64,000 nt of DNA, taken from contig OX327694.1 in assembly GCA_946807835.1 (NCBI GenBank), forward strand, positions 10,242,001 to 10,306,000, written 5' to 3'. Shown one piece after another: positions 34,811 to 45,514 of this stretch. Position 1 is the first letter of the stretch, and the number at the start of each line of letters is the position of its first letter. Both the position numbers and the translations under genes were made by a program. The notes under the pieces were generated by a model that worked only from the letters and a program-made list of their open reading frames with translations, was not told the DNA's origin and did no database searches. This stretch comes from Ailanthus altissimus. Its lineage: Eukaryota; Streptophyta; Magnoliopsida; Sapindales; Simaroubaceae.

Positions 34811-36888
34811 TGTTAGGGCCAGTGCTTACGTGTCATCCCTGAATGTACATATACTTGTGTATTTATACAAGTGTACATTCCCATTAAATTGCTAATACCA
34901 ATCTATATAGTACCATGCAATGTAACATTACAGACAATGTAGATCTAAAGAAGTTCGAATAATATCTAAAGGAGTTTAGATAAGGGGTCATAGTTAGCCA
35001 TACTGAGACATATAATTGCTAAATATTAGCACAGCTAAGTGTTAGCTGGTTATAATACTCAGCATATCCAAGAGTTGTAGCCTTATCTGTAATGGGACAT
35101 AGACTTGGGGATATACTAGTAACTGCATAGTTACAAGAGTTGCAATCGGGTGCTAGGAAATGCAAGTTGCGCAAGTATGTTCTCGAATAATTATCCCTGA
35201 TCTATTTCTGCCGATGTGGGTCTGTCGGTGGATACTTTTTATAAAGATCAGCATATGTCGTACCTATATGGTATAGATGGTCATTCCTAGCCGACTGTGA
35301 GCTTGGAGCTCGTATTGACTTATGGGTATCCAGTTAAGACTGGATATGGGACAGACTCACAAGGGCCTCCGATAGACATCCTATATAAGCCGTCAATGGA
35401 GGGTTCTCTCGCGTTGAGTAGTATACGTGGTCCTTTAACTTGAGTGCCACAGTGGGCTTATAAGTGATCCGCCATACTTTGGTTCCACGCATGTCACAAA
35501 CCTTTCATGGTGTGACCGTTGAGTGTTACTAGGTATGGTCCAATGCTTATGAAGTTTGATGTGTACGGATATGGGATCCGTCAGCTCGTATAGGGAGTTC
35601 GATATCCAGATGTTTTGAGAATATATCTCAAAATATCTTATGGCCACAAGTATCAATCCCGGGAAGGAGTTCCGTCAAGATAAAACAATATGGCATCAGA
35701 GTTTGCGCATATTACTTAGTGAGATACGAGTTTGGAGATAAGATATGGATGAGCACTAGAGACTTTGACGGTGATAATCTATATCCCCGCACATCTAGGA
35801 TATCATGACAAAATGACTATACGTATACGTTGTAACCTTAACTTGCATGGTTCAACGCGTTAATTTGTATATCTGTGATGTGTGCGTAGGGCATAGCTCA
35901 CGGACTCATAGAATAATTCCATTTGACAAATCGGGCGTAAGACCTAGGGAGTCCCGCGATATGGAGTGTACTCGTTATGTAATGGGGCAGCGTGCTATAT
36001 TAAATTGTTTAATCCAGCAATATTCAACACTACTACGAGAATGCGTGCGTGTCTGTATTTAAGTATTAAATACAATAATTAATCAATAATTGTTATTTAC
36101 TAATTATATAATGAGTTGTGGACCCTCGATTGAGTTTACCCGAGTGTGAAATTTGGTGGGACCTACTAGGGGCTAGAATTGGTAACTATTCATGAGGGGC
36201 AAAATGGTCATTTCACACTTTAATTATTTAATTGTTAAATAATTAAAATATCTCTGTTATTATATTATATTATATAATATTTTATTATAAAATATTATAT
36301 TTTGGGTGCTAAATAGTTGGCACTATTACTAATTTTATATTATATTAATATTTTATTATATATATATAAAGAGAGAGAGAGAAAGTGTGTGAATTATGTT
36401 TTGGTGGCCGAGAGAGCAAAAATGAAATGAAGAGAAAGAAGAAGAAAGAAAAAAAAAAGGGAAAAATAAAATTGTTTCATTTTTTCCTATGGTTCCAATT
36501 GAAGCAATGGTGGATTGTTTCAAACTCTCAATTTTTTATCATTTTGGAGAAAAGGATGAAAACACACCTGGTCATTTTGGGATTTAAGAGTTAATCCTAG
36601 TGTTGCATATAAGGCTGCTGTTCTAGCTCACCAAGCCCACCAGGTTGGTGACTAGAACTGTCTACGAGTTGGTCTCCATGCGGACTCCAAAACAAAACTA
36701 CGTTTATAACGTTACACGTTGATGTGATTTCTCTACACTATAAATATATTGATGCGATTAATATATTTTATTTATTGTGTTTATTGCAAATTTCACGCTT
36801 CCGTCAGATTTACATTCGTATATGATATATATTTAGGCAATAGACACAATTGCACATGTATGCACCCATACGTATATTAAATCTAACA
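34811..36888 (+). repeat. copia LTR-2 (3' LTR of copia-2, 2078 bp)
   Basis: Starts TGTTAGGGCCAGTGC after AGCAAGTGGGAGA and ends AAATCTAACA. A TATATATATAAA run followed by a GA microsatellite (about 36357-36385) marks the likely promoter. Its right end abuts gag coding sequence of copia-3 rather than a primer site, which fits insertion into copia-3. Confidence 0.8.
36357..36385 (+). promoter_or_regulatory. TATA run plus GA microsatellite in copia LTR-2
   Basis: An alternating TA run followed by about seven GA units. This is a plausible core promoter with a GAGA-like element; no other support. Confidence 0.45.
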
Positions 36889-37723
36889 CTTTTACCTTAA
36901 AAAGCTTATAGAAAGTCTATGCGCAAGAATGAGGAGAACTAAACACCACCTGTAAGTCCTTAGGGGCATTTGATATCCAAGCCACAAGAGAAGAACAAAG
37001 GCAAAGGAAAAGGAAAATATTTGAAGTACCTCACCACTATCAAGAAGAACCCCTAAGGTGTTTACATATCATTAATATTTCATTGGCATTTGATGCTAGT
37101 ATGGGTTAGGTATTTAATACCGCCTTCTCACATTTGTAATACGTTAGAATTCTAAAAGAAGTTATATTGCTACAGCCTGGAGAAATATAGCTTTATATTA
37201 AAAATTGAGATTTCCTGCTAGTCGAAGCTATTGGAAATATTGAGTTATTTTTCTATTCTGAAAAGTCTATAATGTTATATAACCATTATTTTGTACCAAA
37301 CAATATTAGATAAATTATATCCCTTCATATGTGAGATAGTAAAGATCATCATATATATATATTAGGTATGGTTCCATATATTTATATGATATTAATAATG
37401 TTTTGTTAACTAAATGTCAGTTGATAAATGACCATTATATTTTTGATACAACAAGAAAAGTCTTGAATGTACATGTGAATAGAAGAATGAATTCGTAAAC
37501 TTTAAATAATACATGAATTGTGGCACATACGATTGGGTCATATAAGTGTGAGACGCCTAATCTATTTGGTTAAGGATTACCAAATACCTGATCTTACTAG
37601 AGAACCTTATCTAATTTATGAATCTTGAATTGGGGGAAGATGAAAAAATCTCCTTTTGTAGATGTTAGACACTAGGCCATTGATTTATTGAAACTAATAC
37701 ATACTAATGTATGTGTTAAAAAT
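36889..37723 (+). pseudogene. pol: copia-3 gag/protease/integrase N-terminus (decayed)
   Basis: Starts mid-gag (SMRKNEEN near 36916; SKPQEKNKGKGK near 36975) directly at the LTR-2 end. The zinc knuckle found in copia-1 is missing between 37010 and 37040. The integrase HHCC start appears near 37522 (LWHIRLGHIS in a shifted frame). The sequence stops at ACTAATGTATG, the point where LTR-3 entered. Confidence 0.7.
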
Positions 37724-39397
37724 AGTGCTTACGTGCCATTCTAATTTTATAATTTATACGATGGACATTTTAATAAAATTATTAATATTTATTATATGGT
37801 ACTAAGCTTGTTACTTTTCAGACATTATAGATCTAAAAGAGTTTAAATCTGATCTAAAAGAGTTTATGTTAGTGCTAATAATTAGCATTCTAAGAGGTAG
37901 ATTCTTGTTTGAAATGGGACAATGAAATGTGAATATATTAGTAATGACATAGTTGCAATAAGTTACAAATGGTACTAAGAAAAGTCATTATACAGTATGT
38001 TCTCAAAGATATTATTCCTGATCTATGGTTACTAACACAGGTCGATTAGTATACCTTTCTGATTAATATGTGTCTATGTCTAAATTTTCCACATGATTAG
38101 TCTTAGCAGACCATGAGCTTAATAGAATCTCGTATAGGTATGAATGTATTCAGTGAGGATTGAGTACTTAACAAACTCATGAGGGCCTCCAATAGACATG
38201 CCTTAAATTCGTCAATAGAAAGTCTTCTTGAGTTGAGTATTATTCTTGGTGAAAGTGTTATGGTAGGCTTGTGAGTGATCCATCATATTTTGATTCCACA
38301 CATATTAGATACCTTTTATAGTCTAACCTTTAAGTGTCATTAGGTATAGTCCGATGCTCCGAGATAGTATTTCAGGAAGTTTTAGGGGCACACGTATAAA
38401 CACTGAAAATGATTTTTCTATAGGGTTAAACAATATTGCAAAAGTGTTTGCAAATATTGTTTATGAAAATACAAATATAAAAATAAATATATGGTCAAAC
38501 ATATGGATATTTAACGATGATGATCTATGTCTCTACTCTTTCGGGACATATATGACGGAGGGACTATATGTATATGGTTAACCTTAACATATATCGCTTA
38601 ACGCACTAGTTTGTAATATTAGTAACATGTATGGGGTCATTGTTCATGAACTTATAAAAGTGTTCCGCAAGATGAACGGGTGTGAACCTAGAGAGTGTCA
38701 TAATATAAAGTGTACTCATTGAGCATTGGGGGTAATGGACTAGGTCGAATCTCTTAGAAAGCACACATCTCAAGGTTTATGTATTAAACCTATTAATTAA
38801 TTAGTTAACAATTATTGTTAACCAATTGAAATTTGACTAGCGGCATTTTGCATGTCCATGATATATGAAACATGACACATGTATGGAAAAGTAAAGGTGA
38901 AAATCTCACCTATGCAAATGGTTGGCATGGCTTATGCTTGACACATGGCAACATACAAAAAGAAAAACAAAAGCAAATGAAAGTTATTTTTTGTTAAATG
39001 CATGCTTTTTAGTCATTTGAAACTAAGGTTTACAATTGTTGCATTTTACACAGTAAAGCCATTTTTGGCCAAATTGAGGGCAACCAAACGGTTAACTGTT
39101 AGCAATCCAATCTACTAGAAATTTATATACCTACCATTCTAGCTCCTGCAATCCCATCGGCTATTACGGGCTAGAATTATTCTCCAATTCGCTTCAAGGT
39201 GAGCTCCAAAATTCAATTCTTCACCAAAAAGCTTCAAAGGTAAGTTTTAGATTTTGTTAATGTGATAGACTTACATTCAATGTGTAATTGTTGAATAGAA
39301 AATTAGATTTCAATTCTATTGTTCAATCTATGTATGACATGTATTTTATGGTTTAATGATTAAACAATCACATGCACGCACCTTTTTGGTACCAATA
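37724..39397 (+). repeat. Solo copia LTR-3 in copia-3 integrase (1674 bp)
   Basis: TGTTAAAAATAGTGC to ...GTACCAATA, flanked by GTATG (37719-37723) and ATATG (39398-39402), a TSD with one transition. The integrase codons continue across it (TNVCG, then VGFQYF near 39428). No internal domain, so it is a solo LTR in the same direction as its host element. Confidence 0.82.
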
Positions 39398-39761
39398 ATA
39401 TGTGGTCCAATAAATTACACTACCATGGTTGGGTTTCAATACTTCGTTATCTATATCGATGATTTTTCACATACGGATATATGTTTCTGATGAAACATTA
39501 GTTGGAAACTTTTGAAATGTTCAAAGAATTTTAACTGAAGTAGAGAAATAAACTGGTATATTTGGTAAATGCCTTCGATCAGATCAAAGTGACAACTACA
39601 TGGGTAGTGAATTCATTAATTATTTGAAAGAGAATGAGATTCTTACTCAATATAGTCCTCCAAGTACTCCTAAACACAATGATATTTTAGAGATGAGGAA
39701 TCAGACTTTATTAGATATAATCCGATTGATGATGAGCTTTTTCAATCAGAATATCTATAGG
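39398..39761 (+). pseudogene. pol: copia-3 integrase core fragment
   Basis: Integrase core sequence (VGFQYFVIYIDDFS near 39428-39470) with many stops, matching copia-1 27430-27790. It ends at ATCTATAGG, where Athila-B1 begins, and resumes after 61583. Confidence 0.75.
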
Positions 39762-40575
39762 TGATAAGTACATTCCATACATTATTAAAGTGCCCTCTTA
39801 ATTCAATATTTGCTCATTCTGAGTATTAAAATATGGCCACTTATGCATACATTGTTGTTATGTAAGTTCTAACCAACTAGAGTATAAAGAAGATCATAAT
39901 TTGATGAAAAAATGGCAAAGAAGTTATTTCACAAAGCATCCAAGCTGCAGCCTAAGAAGTCTAAGTCCCAACCCAAAAGAATTGAAGAAAAACACTACCA
40001 AGTATTGAGGTCGTGGCTCCAATTCGGAAAAATATGTGGCACCGCGGTGCCACATTTTCACTTTTACTTATTTGGTTCTTTGCATTAATTTTCTAGGGGT
40101 TATATTTGGGAAAACCTATAAATACAAGATCAAAGGCCTTATTTAAGAAGAGAGGGTACAAAATAGCAAGAGAAAACTAGGGTTTATAGTGAGAGCATCA
40201 TATTTAAAGCTTGGATTATGGGAGATCATTGAAGATTAAAGGCCTCTAAGGACTTCTCTACCTAGTTCCCTCTTTCTCCCTACTTCATTTATATTTATTT
40301 CAAGTTTATATTTGTAGTTTGTCTTGTTTGAATATGATTACTCTTATGAACATTTGGATTATTTTAATTAAGTATTTCACTATAGATAGCTATATTACAT
40401 GTTCAAGGGCTTGATGTAGCTCTACTTAGTACTATGTTTTGATAAATTATGTGATTGATGTCTATTTTGTGTTTATCATTTATCCTTTTAATAGGTTTAA
40501 TGCTTCTACTTTGATTGGAAAATTGATTATATGATTTAGACCTGTGGGTTAAGTGCTTAGGAAAGTTTATATGAG
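39762..40575 (+). repeat. Athila-B1 5' LTR, first piece
   Basis: Starts TGATAAGTACATTCC, matching the reverse complement of the LTR-B2 end at 61063. Contains a perfect 22 bp palindrome (40034-40055) and a TATA-like CCTATAAATA near 40112. Ends at GAAAGTTTATATGAG, where copia LTR-5 begins. Confidence 0.8.
40034..40055. repeat. Perfect 22 bp GC-rich palindrome in LTR-B1
   Basis: Core TGGCACCGCGGTGCCA with three further pairing bases on each side; both arms of 11 bases pair fully. Related imperfect forms occur in LTR-B2 near 60750-60885. The surrounding DNA is AT-rich. Confidence 0.9.
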
Positions 40576-42346
40576 TGTTGATTATCCTATGGTGCATATA
40601 TATGGGTTTGTGTTCATCATTATAAAAACATACATCATATGCATATTTGTGTTCAACAGAAACCCGAAAATCTAATTTCCTAAATGACAAACACAATAAG
40701 TCTTTCAAATTATCTCATAATTGAAATAACAAAGTTTTGTTGAAAATTACCTTACAAGCCTTTTGTATTTGATTGATTCAGAATTCCCACCTTGAAATGC
40801 ACTCCTGCTTAATTCTAGTACCCAACTCGGTGGGCTTAGGTAACCTGGAATGGCAGCCTCTTCCAACAAGGAGTTCAGTATTGAAACCTTAGTTTAACTC
40901 TTAAATTAAAACCTTAACTTCTTAAGCTTTTAAAGAAATAATGAACTAGCTTTGAAAGCTCAACTCTTGAACCTTTTATAAACTAATTCTTGTTTTTGTT
41001 TAGCCAAAAGAAAGAAAGCAAAGAGAAGTGTTTGTTTTGGCATTCAACACTTGATTGTTTCTAACACTCAGAGAATAAGAGACTTCTCATTTTCTCTTCT
41101 CACAAGCAACAAGTGGCCTACCAAAGCATGGCTTTTAACACCACATCATTTGCACTTATTTGACATTGTTTAATCAAATTAAATAATGCAAAGACATGCT
41201 TAAGTGTGTGTGTGTGTGTGTGTGTGTGATCGCCAAGAGAGGTAAACCAAAATGAAGAAACAATTTCTTCATTTACTTTTTATAGATATTTTGGTGCCAC
41301 TAAATCAAGACTAGCCCATGCCTTAGCATTTTATATGTATTAATTTAATTATTATTAAATCAATTTGAGACACATGCTTTTATAAATGAGGAGTGTGGAC
41401 GCCAAATGTGAAAGGAAACAAATCGAAGAAATAATTCCTTTATTTTCTTGTAATACACATTTTGGTCTTACCATCCTCTCATGCCATGCTTTATTGTTTT
41501 TACAATTATTAAACTCTTTAAATAATTAAACACATGTTATATTTGAATTATTTATACAAAACAATTCCTAGCCTTTAATTATTTAAATCATAGTTTGACT
41601 TAATTAAATAATATCAAATATTATTGTTATTATTTTATTCAATCTATAATTTAATGAATAAAATAATAATCTTGCTTGTTTAACAAGGTCATTTAGGTAA
41701 TTTTAAAGTCAAACAATAAAAGGCCTACAATATGGCATGTCTCATTATCCTATTGGTCAACAACCATTGCTAACTAATTGATGCACTTAACACTTAAGTC
41801 TTGACATATACACATATCGAGGGATATTGAAGTAAATATTTGGTTTGCTGGAATTTATTGGATTGAACTATTTAATCTGATACGTTGCCCTAGTGCACAA
41901 CGAGTATACTTTATCTTGGGGGACTTTCTAGGTCCATGCTCGATTTCTCAAATGAAACTATTCCGTGAGTCTGTAATTGACGCTCCAAGCACACGTTTCA
42001 GATATTACAAATCAGCGCAATAGACCATACAAGTTGAGGTTATAGCGCATATGTATAATCCTTCCGCCATTTATATCCTAAAAGAGTAGAGATATAGATC
42101 ATTACCATCAAATCCCTACACGCTTATCTATGAACTTATCTCTAGACACATATCTAGATAAACAATATACTCAAACACCTTTACAATATTGTTTAATCCT
42201 ATAGAAAACTCTTTTACCGAGTTTATTGCTTATGGCCATAAGTCATTTTGAGATATAGCCTCGGAGCATTCAGATATACAACTCACACATGTGAGCTGAC
42301 GGATCCCATATCTGCGCACACCGGACTCCATGAGCATTAAACCATA
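40576..42346 (-). repeat. copia LTR-5, part 1 (minus strand)
   Basis: Reverse-complement copia LTR: its 3' end is TGTTGATTATCC on the plus strand at 40576. Blocks rich in CCACCGAG...CTTGAAGG-type sequence (near 40790-40860) and the long conserved region near 41890-42340 match LTR-1 and LTR-4 inverted. It is cut at about 42346 by LTR-4 and continues at 51969. Inserted in LTR-B1; candidate flanks ATGAG/ATGGT are too different to call a TSD. Confidence 0.78.
41204..41228. repeat. (GT)n microsatellite in LTR-5
   Basis: Twenty-five bases of alternating GT. No other significance is visible. Confidence 0.9.
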
Positions 42347-43932
42347 TATTTTGGGATTTGTGCTCACGTGCCATCCCATTGTTGTATGAATATTTTATTT
42401 TATAACATTTATATAGTACATTACTTATTAAATCGCTAAATTTGATTATTAAATGGTTCAATGCTTGTAATGGTACAAACATTATATAATCTGAAGGAGT
42501 TCAGATTTTGTTTAAAAATGTTTAGATCAATGCTAAGAGTTAGCATCACTAAAAAACTATAAATGCTAAATAGTTAGCATGTTATAAAAATCAGTGAAGT
42601 CTAAAAGTTAGAACCTTGTCTATAACGTACAAAGACTTGAGAGTACACTAAGAATGACATAATTGTAAGAGTTACAATAGGTGCTAAGAAATATTATTAT
42701 GTAAGTTTATTCTCAAATTATGTGTTCCTAGTCTTAATTCACCGATGCAGGTCGGTCGATGGAATCGTTTTATATAGACCAATGTATACTATACCTAGAT
42801 GGTCTAGATGGTTACTCTTGGCTAACTATGGGCTTACAAGAAGTTCGTATAGCATACAGGTGTTCAGTAAGGACTAAATACTGGGTAGACTTAACAAGGA
42901 CTTCAATAGACATCCCAAGAAGCCATCAATAGAAAGTCTTCCCGAGTTGAGTAGTATACGTGATCCTTTGACCTGATTACCATAGTGGGATTGTATGTGA
43001 TCCATCATACTTTGGTTCTACACATGTCATAGACCTTTCATGGTGTAACTATTGGGAGTCGCTGGGTATGGTTCGATTCTTATGGAGTCCAGTGTGTACA
43101 GATATGAAATCCGTCAACTTACATGGATGAGTTATATATATTCGGATGCTCATAAACTGTATCTTAGAAAGTTTTATGGCCATAAGTAACAAACTCAGGA
43201 AAAGAGTTTCCTACAAGGTTAAACAATATTGTAAAAGTGTTTGCATATATTGTTTATTAAGATACGTGTCTGGAGATAAGTTCACGGATGAGCACATAGG
43301 AATTTGATGGTAGTGATCTATATCCCCGCTCTCCCAGGATATAATTGGCAGAAGGATTATACGTATCCGCTATGAACTGAACTTGTATGGTCTATTGCAC
43401 TCATTTGTAATATCCATGATGTGTGCATGGGGCATCTATCTCGAACTCACAGAATAGTTATGTTTAACAAATCAGGAATGAACCTAAAGAGTCCCGCAAT
43501 ATAAAGTGTACTTGTTGTGCACTGGGGCAGCGTACCAGATTCAATAGTTCGATCCAAAATATTTCAGCAGACCAGACATTTACTTCGGTCATGCACATGT
43601 CAATACTTAAGAGTTAAGGACATCAATTAGTTAACAATTAGTTATTGACCAATAAGATGTTGACAGATGGCACATTATAGGCCAATTATTGTTTGAAATT
43701 ACCAAAATAACCTTTTGTTGGACAAATAATATCATTATTTTATTCATTAAAATGTTTATTGAATAAAATAATAATAATATATGATATTATTATTTAAATT
43801 GAAATCATACAATTAATTTTTTTATTTAAATTGGCATGTGTTTCTGCCATAATTTAATATAATTAAATTATTTGTTTAATATTAAGTAAATGATATAATG
43901 AATATAAATGGGTGGCACTTATAAATGGTCGG
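42347..43932 (+). repeat. copia LTR-4, part 1 (plus strand, nested in LTR-5)
   Basis: Starts near 42347-42349 with a TTTTGGGATTTGTGC form of the copia LTR start, head-to-head with LTR-5. Runs to GGTCGG at 43932, where Athila-C enters. Total LTR length with 51330-51968 is about 2.2 kb. The exact start is uncertain by a few bases; CCATA/GCATA are the likely TSD copies. Confidence 0.78.
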
Positions 43933-44116
43933 TGATAAGGGCAAATTTGTCATATATTTTCTCATATTTTTATTATTGATATTTTATGATTTTATGAGAA
44001 TAGATGGCTATTTATATACATTATTGTTATTTATAGGGACTTGAACGAAATTTAAAGAAAGAACGCAAAAGGAGCGAAAACAGGGACTAAAATGTAAAGT
44101 TTTCAAAGTATGAGTC

Positions 44117-44341
44117 CAGCGCCCCCGCGCCACAAGAATTTTCGCCCCAGCGCTGAAATAGTGATCGAAATAAGAAAAACGACCTGCTTAAGTCGCGTCT
44201 AGCGCCCCAGCGCCGAAGAGTCACCGCGCCAGCGGTGAAGCCGTTTTCATGCAGCGCCCCAGCGCCAAGATCCCACCGCTCCAGCGGTGAAGGCCTTTTC
44301 ACGCGTCGCCCCAGCGACAGATTCATAGCGCGCCAGCGGTA
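44117..44341. repeat. Array of ~8 GC-rich dyad boxes in Athila-C 5' LTR
   Basis: About eight boxes of pattern CGC-CC(C)A-GCG with varying arms, in AT-rich DNA. Examples: CACCGC/GCGGTG at 44222-44237, CACCGCT/AGCGGTG at 44274-44289, GTCGC/GCGAC at 44305-44318; looser ones near 44117, 44142, 44201, 44252 and 44328. Arms change in a paired way while the centre stays CCA-like. They lie 50-270 bp upstream of the TATA-type sequence. The function is unknown to me. Confidence 0.8.
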
Positions 44342-44390
44342 GTGCGAGTCCTAGTCCGACGAGAATTGAGATTTTCAAGCTCATATCAAT

Positions 44391-44404
44391 CCCTATATAA
44401 AGCC
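44391..44404 (+). promoter_or_regulatory. TATA-type promoter core of Athila-C LTR
   Basis: CCCTATATAAAGCC is a good plant TATA context (TATATAAA), about 460 bp into the LTR and just downstream of the dyad box array. An identical copy lies at about 50340-50353 in the 3' LTR. Confidence 0.6.
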
Positions 44405-45386
44405 ACTCGTTCCCAGCCTTCAAGGAAGAATCCAAGACGACCCAAGAGCACCAAGAATACAGAGCACGAGTCTTGGAGAGCAATAGGAGCTTAATTGAAG
44501 CATCTTTAGAGAGAAATACAAGACGTTCTTCGGCATCAAGAGTTTCTAGGCAGCGCAATTAAGAGCAATTCGACGTCTATATCGGTTTGCTAATAATTGT
44601 ATCATGTTTTATAATTATTTCTACTGCTGTTCTCTTGTAGCCATGAGCTAATTTATTTTCTAGGGTTAATATTTGAACTCAATATGTGTGCTTAATTGCC
44701 ATATCTTTTTAGTATTTAATAAACTTAGTCATTTATTATTTAAATTACTTGTGTTTAATGCTTCAATATATCTGGCCAATATATGGTGAATGAATTGGTA
44801 ATATTATTGATAAACTCGGAAGAGGAATCATAATATTTAGACCTAGGTAATTTGATGCATGATTGTAGAGTAACATTCAATGTTGCATATGCAAGTTTCA
44901 ACTTAGGATAGGAATATACCTAATTGGCATGTATGATCAATAAGACCTAATCTTAATGAATCTTAATTTATTACAAGTACCATAGGAATATAGGTATTTG
45001 GTAACTTAAGATATACTTGCATGACCTTGGAAGAGGCTTGTGAATACATTAGTGTCTTGATCAATAATAAAGACTAAGTGAGTTAAATATTAGAGGGTTA
45101 ATCATTAGAAACATATTGAGGGATAATATTAATCCTAGGTTCTCTCTACGTTGCTATATCTTTAAATCTCATTGCATTGTGTTTTTACTTTTATATTTCT
45201 AACATTCATTCTTAGATTTTTATTTTTCTGAATAATTATTAGGAAGATATAATTTTAGTAATTGGTTAAAAAGAAAGAATTATCCCTGTGGGTTCGACAT
45301 CCGACTTATTTAGTCTCTTTATTACTTGCATACGATAGTGTATACTTGCACTTAATTTATGATATAGAAATATCGCATCAAGTTTT

Positions 45387-45404
45387 TGGCGCCGTTGCCG
45401 GGGA
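45387..45404 (+). other. Athila-C primer binding site (tRNA-Asp)
   Basis: TGGCGCCGTTGCCGGGGA begins 6 bases after the LTR end. It is complementary to the 3' end of plant tRNA-Asp, the primer used by Athila elements. Fully conserved here, unlike the decayed site at 57484. Confidence 0.9.
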
Positions 45405-45514
45405 TAATTATCTACTTTTTCACCAATATTAATACCAATCTTTCTAGTTTTTACTTCAGAATTTTTTTTATTTTTATTTTTTAATTTAGTTTTACTTTCT
45501 TTGTTACGAGGTAC

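Larger units (their letters stand above)
43933..45380 (+). repeat. Athila-C 5' LTR (1448 bp)
   Basis: TGATAAGGGCAAATTTG to ATATCGCATCA. Contains the GC-rich dyad box cluster (44117-44341) and a TATA-type CCCTATATAAAGCC near 44391-44404. Minus-strand ORFs over the box cluster repeat in the 3' LTR simply because the LTRs are duplicates. Confidence 0.93.

Noticed and set aside
31421..36888. Possible tandem copia array sharing LTRs (int-LTR-int-LTR-int)
   Set aside because: After LTR-1 and LTR-2 there is no primer site; the sequence enters RT and gag mid-gene, which fits nested insertion plus one deletion better.
44087..44558. Two minus-strand ORFs in the Athila-C 5' LTR, repeated exactly at 50036-50507
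   Set aside because: They run antisense through the GC dyad boxes and are duplicated only because LTRs are duplicates. GC-rich stretches lack stops by chance.
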